Below are positions 33,839-39,516 of a stretch of DNA of 39,516 nucleotides, piece after piece. Each line of letters starts with the position of its first letter. Positions within the stretch are counted from its first letter, which is position 1. The stretch comes from an uncultured Gammaproteobacteria bacterium. GTDB taxonomy: Bacteria > Pseudomonadota > Gammaproteobacteria > Steroidobacterales > JABDMI01. The position numbers and the translations under genes are program-made. The notes under the pieces were generated by a model that made no database searches, had not been told where the DNA came from, and saw only the letters and a program-made list of their open reading frames with translations. The DNA is taken from NCBI GenBank assembly GCA_938039225.1, contig CALHVH010000003.1, positions 1-39,516 on the forward strand, written 5' to 3'.

Positions 33839-34486
33839 GTGAATGATCAGCAGTTTTGGCAGTTAATTCAGTCGGTGCATCTTGAAGCCTTAGGTGACAT
33901 GGATAATAAATGTGTTTTGCTTAGAGAAAAAATTGCTGATTTATCTGCACCTGATGCGCTTAAATTTCAAGAACTGTTTGATAAAAAAATGGATATGGCT
34001 TATGCCTGGGAACTTTGGGGTGCAGCTTATGTAATTGGCGGTGGGTGTAGTGATGATGCGTTTAATGATTTTCGTGCGTCTTTAATTTCCAGAGGCGAAG
34101 CCTCATTTAAAGCGGCCTTGGTGAACCCAGATTCTTTAGCAGATCAAATATTATCTGAAGAAGACCTTTTTTACGAGGGGTACCAGTATGCAGTATCAGA
34201 AGGAGTAGAAGCGGCTGCAGGCACAAGTCCTGATCGATACTCAGCACATCCTGCTGAACCTTCAGGCGAAGAATGGAGTGAAGACGATGCCAGTTTGCAA
34301 GCATTGTATCCAAAGTTATCGGCCAAAGCAGAAGGACAATATGATTCTGAATCTATGTCATACAAATCTGAAACAAATCAACTAAATGATCAGAATATAA
34401 AATCTTGGTCTCTGATAAAAATACTGCGTTTGGGTTTAGTTATAGTATTGTTGGTTCTTATACTTCGAAAATTTGTTGAATTTTAA
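33839..34486 (+). CDS. DUF4240 domain protein with C-terminal membrane anchor
   Basis: 215 aa. Start GTG at 33839 with AAGGG 7 bases upstream. The N-terminal DUF4240 domain covers about 1-130: MNDQQFWQLIQSVH, AWELWGAAYVIGGGCSDDAFNDFRASLISRG, LFYEGYQYAVSEGVEAA. A Ser/Glu-rich linker follows, then one transmembrane helix about 194-211, which is an unusual addition because most family members are soluble. Function unknown; DUF4240 proteins are often linked to WGR-type proteins, none of which is present here. Confidence 0.82.
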   Translation: MNDQQFWQLIQSVHLEALGDMDNKCVLLREKIADLSAPDALKFQELFDKKMDMAYAWELWGAAYVIGGGCSDDAFNDFRASLISRGEASFKAALVNPDSLADQILSEEDLFYEGYQYAVSEGVEAAAGTSPDRYSAHPAEPSGEEWSEDDASLQALYPKLSAKAEGQYDSESMSYKSETNQLNDQNIKSWSLIKILRLGLVIVLLVLILRKFVEF

Positions 34487-34493
34487 ACAGAAC

Positions 34494-35084
34494 CTATTTA
34501 CGCAGCAATTCTTGAACAAGCGTTTGTAAACTTGGAACTACGATTTTTTCAAACCATTGATTTTTCTTTAACCAAATATTATTGCGTGGACTAGGGTGTG
34601 GTATCGGAAGTAACTTTGGCCAGTATTCCTCCCATGCTCTAACGGTTTCAGTAAGATTGCTTTTCTTATTAGTTGGCATATGCCACTTTAGGGCATACAT
34701 TCCAATTACAATGATTAATTCTATTTGAGGCATGGTATCTAGAATTTGTTGCCGCCACTCTTTTGCACATTCCGGTCGAGGAGGCAAGTCCCCTGATTTA
34801 CCTGTGCCAGGATAGCAAAAGCCCATCGGTAAAATGGCAATCTGGTTTGGGTTGTAAAATATTTCATCATTGATTCCCATCCATTCACGTAAACGTTTAC
34901 CGCTTGGATCGTCAAAGGGAATTCCAGAACGGTGCACTCGAATACCAGGTGCTTGACCAGCAATAAGAATCTTTGCTTTTGTACTTACTTGCAATACCGG
35001 TCTAGCACCCATGGGTAATGAATCTATACAGAGAGTGCATTTAGTAATTTTTTTAGCTAACTTATTTAGAGTGATTGCTGTCAT
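34494..35084 (-). CDS. uracil-DNA glycosylase family protein
   Basis: 196 aa. The UDG-superfamily motif 1 is GQAPG (43-47), followed by GIPFDDPSGKRLREWMG and LPMGFCYPG; the distal motif is HPSPRNN (163-169). N-terminal CTLC (16-19) together with C90 and C106 could bind an iron-sulfur cluster as in family 4, though the spacing is not checked. Likely excises or recognises damaged bases; not one of the canonical Ung proteins. Its ATG is head to head with an ORF at 35085 across the CATATG hexamer. Confidence 0.85.
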   Translation of the reverse strand: MTAITLNKLAKKITKCTLCIDSLPMGARPVLQVSTKAKILIAGQAPGIRVHRSGIPFDDPSGKRLREWMGINDEIFYNPNQIAILPMGFCYPGTGKSGDLPPRPECAKEWRQQILDTMPQIELIIVIGMYALKWHMPTNKKSNLTETVRAWEEYWPKLLPIPHPSPRNNIWLKKNQWFEKIVVPSLQTLVQELLRK

Positions 35085-35198
35085 ATGAAATCATTTTATG
35101 CCTGTAAATTCATAGTATGTTTATTAATGATGTCCGCAGTAACCTTGGTTTCTTGTTCTATTGATAATTTCGTTCAATTAAGTTTATTCTTTGCATTA

Positions 35199-35405
35199 TC
35201 AAAGATATTCACTTTTTTCGCTGATAAAGATATCTTCAATTATTAGCTCGAAGAACTCAGCAATTTTAAAAGCTAAAGGTAAACTAGGGTAGTACTTACC
35301 AGACTCTATAGAGTTTATGGTTTGTCTAGATACTCCAAGCGCTTTAGCTAATTCGGCTTGGGAAATACAATGTTTTAATCTTAAATCACTTAAGATATTT
35401 TTCAT
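35199..35405 (-). CDS. small XRE-family repressor
   Basis: 68 aa, entirely one HTH domain: LRLKHCISQAELAKALGVSRQTINSIESGKYYPSLPLAFKIAEFF. This compact Cro/CI type commonly sits beside a small membrane protein. It lies 9 bp after the membrane gene at 35415 and is cotranscribed from the promoter at 35824-35852. The 18-bp palindrome over that promoter's -35 box is the probable autoregulatory operator. Confidence 0.92.
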   Translation of the reverse strand: MKNILSDLRLKHCISQAELAKALGVSRQTINSIESGKYYPSLPLAFKIAEFFELIIEDIFISEKSEYL

Positions 35406-35414
35406 CTTAATTTT

Positions 35415-35792
35415 TTAATTATATTGTCTTGAAATAATCTTTGATGATATACCCCATGTTGCAATCATAAATGGAAAAATCCAAACATAAGGTATGTGGG
35501 GGTAACCAATGTTTTCGAGAAAACCATAGGTAAATGTTGCTAAACCAACAATCATAAAACTAATGGATAAACTGAGTATTTGTATTTTTAATTGTAGTTC
35601 ATCAAGTTTTTGTAAAGCTCTGATTACAGCTAATGCACACAAAATCGCAGGAATAACCGGTAATAGTGTAACTAGTACTTTAATGGATGAATCTGGATTT
35701 GATTTAAGATAATAAACACTAAAGAAAATAGCAATTAGGTACAACAGCATACTGAAACCAAATTCTTTATAATATTCTTTTGTATTAAGCAT
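35415..35792 (-). CDS. membrane protein partner of the XRE repressor
   Basis: 125 aa from ATG 35792-35790. The longer TTG start at 35852 is rejected because a good promoter lies within that stretch. Four likely transmembrane segments (about FSMLLYLIAIFFSVYYL, VLVTLLPVIPAILCALAVI, ILSLSISFMIVGLATFTYGFL, YVWIFPFMIATWGI) with a charged loop ALQKLDELQLKIQ in the middle, a recurrent pattern in XRE-linked membrane proteins. Function unknown; it may be a sensor or toxin-like partner, but nothing in the sequence decides. Confidence 0.8.
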   Translation of the reverse strand: MLNTKEYYKEFGFSMLLYLIAIFFSVYYLKSNPDSSIKVLVTLLPVIPAILCALAVIRALQKLDELQLKIQILSLSISFMIVGLATFTYGFLENIGYPHIPYVWIFPFMIATWGISSKIISRQYN

Positions 35793-35823
35793 AAGCAAAG
35801 TCTCGTGATTTAACTTGCTAGCA

Positions 35824-35852
35824 ATAGTATGTAGCAACATGTCTGGTGTCAA
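35824..35852 (-). promoter_or_regulatory. sigma-70 type promoter of the membrane protein/XRE operon
   Basis: On the minus strand, -35 TTGACA (35852-35847), a 17-base spacer and -10 TACTAT (35829-35824), about 32 bases before ATG 35792. It is among the best consensus matches noticed in the window, and it decides the start of the downstream gene. Confidence 0.75.
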
Positions 35853-35864
35853 GCTTGCTTGACA
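35847..35864. promoter_or_regulatory. 18-bp palindrome overlapping the -35 box
   Basis: TGTCAAGC-TT-GCTTGACA: perfectly symmetric 8-base arms around a TT centre. It contains the whole -35 hexamer of the XRE operon promoter, so a bound dimer would block RNA polymerase. Most likely bound by the 68-aa XRE protein encoded in the same operon. Confidence 0.7.
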
Positions 35865-35895
35865 TTCAATTATAGAGAAATTACTGAATGAGCAT

Positions 35896-35919
35896 AAAAA
35901 AAGCAGCTCATAGAGCTGC
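35896..35919 (-). terminator. Rho-independent terminator of the methyltransferase gene
   Basis: GCAGCTC-ATA-GAGCTGC (35903-35919), preceded on the plus strand by a run of seven A (35896-35902), which is the U tract in the minus-strand transcript. It lies 28 bp beyond the methyltransferase stop at 35947 and upstream of the XRE operon promoter, insulating it. Confidence 0.88.
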
Positions 35920-35946
35920 CTTGTTTTATAGCTTTGTTATAAATAT

Positions 35947-36798
35947 TTATGGCTTAACAAATTTCAAAGTCATTCTATCACTCTCACCAATAGCTACATA
36001 TTTGTCCTTATCAACTTCCTTTAATCTTAAACTTGGAGGCAATGTCCATACACCTTTTTCGTAATTCTTGGTATCTTTAGGGTTTGCATTTATATCTGAA
36101 CGACCAGCCAATTTGAAGCCGACCTTTTCTGCTAAATCAATTACATATTGTTCAGAAACATATCCAGTTTTGGCTTGTTCTACAACATCCATTGTTTCAT
36201 TGGCTCGATGTTCTACCACACCAAATACACCGCCTGGTTTTAAAGCTCTAAAAGCTGCAGCAAATACTGCGCTATCTTGCTCATTAATGGTCCAGTTATG
36301 TACATTTCTAAAGGTTAAAACAAAATCAACCGTATTGCTTGGAGCGATGAGTGTTTGATTTGGAGGATTAAGTACTGTAACTGTTGGCTTGCCATAAACG
36401 TTTGGCGCATCAGCAAATTTACTGAGTAAGGCTTTATGGCCTTTGGTTCGATATTCAGAGCCAGTATCCAGACCAAATCCAGCGGCGTAGTAGTTTCCCT
36501 TATCTTTTAAATAAGGAACAAGGATTTCGCTGTACCAGCCACCACCAGGCCAAAGTTCAACAACTGATGATTCAGGTTTTACTCCAAAAAATTCTAATGT
36601 CTCAGCTGGGTGTCTGTATTGATCACGAGCTTTGTTCTTGGCACTTCGGTGTTCACCATCAATGGCCATTTTTAGGGCTTCAGTTAAGGTAATGATTTTT
36701 GGAGCACTTTCAATGTATTCAGTTTTTGGTGCTTCTTTTTTGCCACACGCAGTGACTAGTAAAGCAGCAATTAAAGCAAATAAAAGGCGATTTTGCAT
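35947..36798 (-). CDS. exported lipoprotein class I SAM-dependent methyltransferase-like protein
   Basis: 283 aa. Lipobox VTAC with Cys18 after a clear hydrophobic leader. The remainder is a Rossmann methyltransferase of the COG4798 type: SAM-site region SSVVELWPGGGWYSEILVPYLKDKGNYYAAG, VDFVLTFRNVHNW as motif IV, ALKPGGVFGVVEHR as motif VI, then GFKLAGRSDINANPKD. The usual GxGxG loop reads WPGGGWYS. Export is odd for an enzyme of a cytoplasmic cofactor, although the family as a whole seems to carry signal peptides. Monocistronic, with a terminator. Substrate unknown. Confidence 0.82.
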   Translation of the reverse strand: MQNRLLFALIAALLVTACGKKEAPKTEYIESAPKIITLTEALKMAIDGEHRSAKNKARDQYRHPAETLEFFGVKPESSVVELWPGGGWYSEILVPYLKDKGNYYAAGFGLDTGSEYRTKGHKALLSKFADAPNVYGKPTVTVLNPPNQTLIAPSNTVDFVLTFRNVHNWTINEQDSAVFAAAFRALKPGGVFGVVEHRANETMDVVEQAKTGYVSEQYVIDLAEKVGFKLAGRSDINANPKDTKNYEKGVWTLPPSLRLKEVDKDKYVAIGESDRMTLKFVKP

Positions 36799-36903
36799 GT
36801 TGAACTCTCCATTAGAATAATTATTGAGGTTTATTGTATAAAATTAAGTGTAAATTATACGTATTTTACCTATAGTTGTATCTTTTGAACAAGGTAAATA
36901 CTT

Positions 36904-37446
36904 ATGCATTGCCCAACTTGTAACAATCAAGCGCTTTCACCCACAAAACTAGAACATGGATTACCTGCAATGAGTTGTACACAATGTGATGGAATTTTAT
37001 TGAGTATTCTGTCATATAGGGAGTGGTTAGAGGGTGAGCCAAAATTTATTCGTAATACAAAATCAAATGCCGCGATTGAAAGTGACAATACTAAACAAGC
37101 CATTGCATGCACAAAATGTAAAAAGTTAATGACTAAGTACAAAGTAGCGTCAAATTTGGATAATCAAATTGACTTATGCTTGGATTGTGCGGATGTGTGG
37201 TTTGATAATGGTGAGTGGGAGCTTCTTGGTCAATTGGGTTTAAAGGATCATTTCACAACGGTGTTTAATACTCCTTGGCAGGTCAAAATTCGCGAAGAAA
37301 AATTTCAACAGCAGTATTTGCAAGATTTACAACAAGAACTAGGTGAACAAGATTTCTCTACAGCTCAAGAGTTTAAAAAATGGTTAAACCAGCACGAACA
37401 TAAAGAAGAGATTTTACATTTCCTTAAAAGAGAGTTGCTTGCGTGA
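36904..37446 (+). CDS. TFIIB-type zinc-ribbon protein
   Basis: 180 aa. Two Cys4 knuckle pairs: MHCPTCNNQ with MSCTQCDGILL, and IACTKCKKLM with DLCLDCADVWFDNGEWELL; the last is the zf-TFIIB hallmark (C-x2-C-xxVWxDxGE). The C-terminal half is helical and charged. Members are of unknown function. AAGG lies 8 bases upstream of ATG. The stop overlaps the next GTG start by 4 bases (GTGA), so the two are translationally coupled. Confidence 0.87.
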   Translation: MHCPTCNNQALSPTKLEHGLPAMSCTQCDGILLSILSYREWLEGEPKFIRNTKSNAAIESDNTKQAIACTKCKKLMTKYKVASNLDNQIDLCLDCADVWFDNGEWELLGQLGLKDHFTTVFNTPWQVKIREEKFQQQYLQDLQQELGEQDFSTAQEFKKWLNQHEHKEEILHFLKRELLA

Positions 37447-38303
37447 AATTATCAGCACCCAGTTTCAAAGAATGGCAGGCACAAGGTCAGTATGCTGAGG
37501 TAAATGGGCAGCGTATCTTTTATATTGATACCAAGGAAGATAAACCCATATTATGTATCTCACATGGTTATCCAACATGCATTTACGATTATTGGAAAGC
37601 TTTACCTATACTTAAACACAAATACCGAGTGATTATGCATGATCATTTGGGTTTTGGTTTGTCAGATAAGCCTACTGACTATGCTTATCAACTAATTGAC
37701 CAAGCTGATGTAGCGCTTAAATTGTGGAAGCAGTTAGGTGTGCAATCCATGCATGTATTAGGACATGATTACGGTAGCAGCGTCGTGACTGAAATAATCC
37801 ATCGGTATAATCATAAGACCATAGATATTGATATAGAGAAAGTAACCTTATGCAACGGTTCAATGCATATAGAACTTTCGAAATTACGACCCATCCAAAA
37901 ATTATTAAAAAACCGTATTACTGGGCCCCTAGTAGCAAGATTGGCAAGTAAAACAACGCTTACACGAAATTTTAAACGTATCTATTCTGATGCCAGCAAA
38001 GTTGATTCAGGTGAGGTGGATGTTATCTGGGAAATGATGTTGCACAATAATGGTCGAAAAATCTTATCAAAGCTTACCCGTTACATTGAACAACGTTATA
38101 CTTACTGGGATAGGTGGATTGGTGCCTTAAAAGAAACCAATTTGCCGATACATATCCTATGGGCTGAAGATGATCCGGTTGCCGTGGTTGAAATGGCGCA
38201 TGTGATAGAGGCCGAAACTAAAAATAGTAAAAAAACTATTATTCCAAATCTTGGACATTTTCCAATGCTTGAAAATGCCGAAAGATGGTCACAACTAGTA
38301 TGA
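37443..38303 (+). CDS. alpha/beta hydrolase with Asp nucleophile (epoxide hydrolase/haloalkane dehalogenase-like)
   Basis: 286 aa, GTG start overlapping the zinc-ribbon stop. Features: oxyanion segment ISHGYPTCIYDYW (39-51), nucleophile elbow LGHDYGSS with D109 where esterases have Ser, acid region WAEDDPVAVVEMA (D243/D244), and base H272 in NLGHFPMLENAERW. This Asp-type triad is that of epoxide hydrolases and haloalkane dehalogenases; which reaction it performs cannot be told. Cytoplasmic. Part of an operon with the zinc-ribbon and TonB-C genes. Confidence 0.87.
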   Translation: MKLSAPSFKEWQAQGQYAEVNGQRIFYIDTKEDKPILCISHGYPTCIYDYWKALPILKHKYRVIMHDHLGFGLSDKPTDYAYQLIDQADVALKLWKQLGVQSMHVLGHDYGSSVVTEIIHRYNHKTIDIDIEKVTLCNGSMHIELSKLRPIQKLLKNRITGPLVARLASKTTLTRNFKRIYSDASKVDSGEVDVIWEMMLHNNGRKILSKLTRYIEQRYTYWDRWIGALKETNLPIHILWAEDDPVAVVEMAHVIEAETKNSKKTIIPNLGHFPMLENAERWSQLV

Positions 38304-38326
38304 AAAATGAAATTATGAAGGTTTTT

Positions 38327-38671
38327 ATGTTTAAAAAAATAATTCCAATTTTGCTTTTAGTCTTATTATTTGCTTGCGAAACCACTGATGATAGGATGCA
38401 GATAATTCCAGCGGTTATTCTAAAAAAAGTCCCAGCAGTCTATCCGCCTGATGCTTATGCACAAAATATAGAAGGTTGGGTTTGGGTACGTTATACCATC
38501 ACTGAAAATGGCGATGTGATAAATGCCGAAGTAACCCAAAGTAATTCAGAAGTATTATTCGGACCATCAGCAATCGCAGCGATTCAACAATTTAAGTATC
38601 GTCCCAGAATAGTCAATGGGCAAGCCACTTCTATCAATGGAGTGACTTACCGTTTTGACTTTACCAAGTAA
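38327..38671 (+). CDS. lipoprotein with TonB C-terminal domain
   Basis: 114 aa from ATG 38327, chosen because GAAGG stands 5 bases upstream and the product then starts MFKKIIPILLLVLLFAC, a proper lipoprotein signal with Cys17. Upstream ATGs at 38285, 38300 (ATGA overlap with the hydrolase stop) and 38315 lack this. The remainder is a single TonB_C module: VPAVYPPDAYAQNIEGWVWVRYTITENGDVINAEVTQS and AIAAIQQFKYRPRIVNGQ. Free TonB-C lipoproteins may link envelope components; no ExbB/ExbD is nearby, so classical energy transduction is not implied. Confidence 0.85.
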   Translation: MFKKIIPILLLVLLFACETTDDRMQIIPAVILKKVPAVYPPDAYAQNIEGWVWVRYTITENGDVINAEVTQSNSEVLFGPSAIAAIQQFKYRPRIVNGQATSINGVTYRFDFTK

Positions 38672-38698
38672 TTAACGAAATCTTTCTCGGAGTAGAAA

Positions 38699-39516
38699 AT
38701 GATAAAAGCCTATGCAGCCCATAAGCCTGGCGGAAAATTAGAACCATTTGAATATGACCCAGGGGCACTTGCCGATGATCATGTTGAAATTGATATTGAA
38801 TATTGCGGAATATGCCACAGCGATTTAAGTGTATTAAATAACGAGTGGGGTTTTACTCAATACCCATTAGTGCCTGGTCATGAAGTAGTTGGTACGGTTT
38901 CTTCCATTGGTAGAAATGTAAAAAATCTAGTAATTGGGCAACGCGTTGGCGCTGGTTGGCATGCCGGTTACTGTATGACTTGTGATAAATGCATGAATGG
39001 GGAACATAATCTTTGTAGTAAGGCGCAAGGAATAATTGTCAGACGTCACGGCGGATTTGCCGATAAAGTTCGCGTGCACTCGGCCAGTGCTATTCCTTTA
39101 CCTGAAGGTATGGACGCAGCCAGTGCTGGACCTTTATTTTGTGGCGGGATCACTGTATTCACACCAATTTTTGAATCAGGCTTAAAACCAACTGCAAAAG
39201 TAGGTGTGATTGGTATTGGCGGTTTGGGTCATATGGCTCTAGGCTTTTTAAATAAATGGGGCTGTGAAGTAACGGCTTTTACTTCCAGCCAAGATAAGAT
39301 GCAAGAAGCATTAGAACTTGGAGCGCATCATACAGTTAATTCACGTGATCCAGAAGCGCTTGAGGCAGTGTCGGGTAAGTTTGATTTAATTATTTCTACT
39401 GTAAATGTAAAGCTTGATTGGAATGCCTATTTGCAAACCTTAAGTCAACGCGGCCGTTTGCATTTAGTGGGTGCGGTTTTAGAGCCTTTAGACATCAGTG
39501 TGTTTAATTTGATGGG
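38699..39516 (+). CDS. zinc-dependent alcohol/aldehyde dehydrogenase (Ahr/YjgB type), C-terminus cut by window edge
   Basis: 272 codons visible of about 340. Medium-chain dehydrogenase: catalytic zinc motif CGICHSD, PGHEVVGTV; structural zinc cysteines in GYCMTCDKCMNGEHNLC; Rossmann segment VGVIGIGGLGHMALGFLNKWG, whose GxGGxGHxA loop and following TSSQDKMQEALELGAH suggest NADPH use as in Ahr/YjgB aldehyde reductases. The start follows GGAG by 7 bases. 27 bp after the TonB-C gene and possibly in its operon. Confidence 0.9.
   Translation, partial: MIKAYAAHKPGGKLEPFEYDPGALADDHVEIDIEYCGICHSDLSVLNNEWGFTQYPLVPGHEVVGTVSSIGRNVKNLVIGQRVGAGWHAGYCMTCDKCMNGEHNLCSKAQGIIVRRHGGFADKVRVHSASAIPLPEGMDAASAGPLFCGGITVFTPIFESGLKPTAKVGVIGIGGLGHMALGFLNKWGCEVTAFTSSQDKMQEALELGAHHTVNSRDPEALEAVSGKFDLIISTVNVKLDWNAYLQTLSQRGRLHLVGAVLEPLDISVFNLM

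Noticed and set aside
35085..35246. Plus-strand ORF of 53 codons starting MKSFYACKF with a lipoprotein-like LVSC
   Set aside because: It shares the CATATG hexamer with the UDG-family start, has no ribosome site or promoter room, and overlaps the XRE gene end. It could be a gene remnant but is not supported as a real gene.
35793..35852. Longer N-terminus of the XRE-linked membrane protein (TTG 35852 or ATG 35840)
   Set aside because: The stretch contains the -35/-10 promoter and the operator, so those codons would lie upstream of the transcript start.
36851..36870. Symmetric GTAAA ... TTTAC upstream of the zinc-ribbon gene
   Set aside because: The interior is poorly symmetric and the region is very AT-rich, so it does not stand out from background.

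Overview
The window looks like a chromosomal segment of an AT-rich gammaproteobacterium, probably free-living and aquatic. This is inferred from gene content: a RoxA/YcfD-type ribosomal oxygenase, mltF next to single-chain-type purL, a DUF1820 gene, a YbiT-type ABC-F protein, and the five-step (HutF/HutG) histidine degradation branch. No rRNA, tRNA, CRISPR array, insertion sequence, integrase or phage gene was seen. Coding density is high and no gene-free gap exceeds 300 bases.

Layout. 1-2803: truncated roxA, divergent from a bacterial enhancer-binding-type regulator whose sigma-54 contact loop and Walker B are both altered, followed by a terminator and a small GIY-YIG protein. 2780-6580 (minus): a tight operon of a membrane receptor Ser/Thr kinase, a LysM-FecR envelope protein, and a short paralogue of that protein's C-terminal half. 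6676-7863: a lipoprotein beta-propeller of the PQQ sugar dehydrogenase type. 7881-13748: mltF, DUF1820 and purL. purL is cut by a single in-frame amber codon in the linker between its synthetase and glutaminase domains. 13764-19342: an exported MBL hydrolase, an M16 lipoprotein peptidase and YbiT, with a strong bidirectional terminator between the last two. 19544-22047 (minus): an operon of a LOV-like/degenerate GGDEF protein, a HIT protein, a PaiB-family FMN protein and a GNAT acetyltransferase. 22131-25609: hutI divergent from hutF-hutG, which converts imidazolonepropionate to glutamate plus formate. 25611-28988: a YiiX-like permuted papain-fold protein, a TPR protein and a polysaccharide-lyase-like lipoprotein. 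29178-32546: several small conserved proteins (YeaQ type, DUF1272, a DUF6500-like protein, a Trp-rich protein) followed by a secreted alpha/beta hydrolase and a cupin oxygenase. 32547-35852: two XRE regulators, each with a well-formed palindrome at its own promoter region, plus small membrane proteins, a DUF4240 protein and a uracil-DNA-glycosylase-family protein. 35896-39516: an exported methyltransferase with its terminator, a zinc-ribbon protein, an alpha/beta hydrolase, a TonB-C lipoprotein and a truncated zinc alcohol dehydrogenase.

The most unusual items are the amber-split purL, the doubly altered enhancer-binding protein, the cysteine-less LOV-like protein with a dead GGDEF site in an operon with another flavin protein, the kinase/LysM-FecR/paralogue envelope cluster, and the self-contained XRE/membrane-protein cassette with an 18-bp palindrome over its own -35 box.
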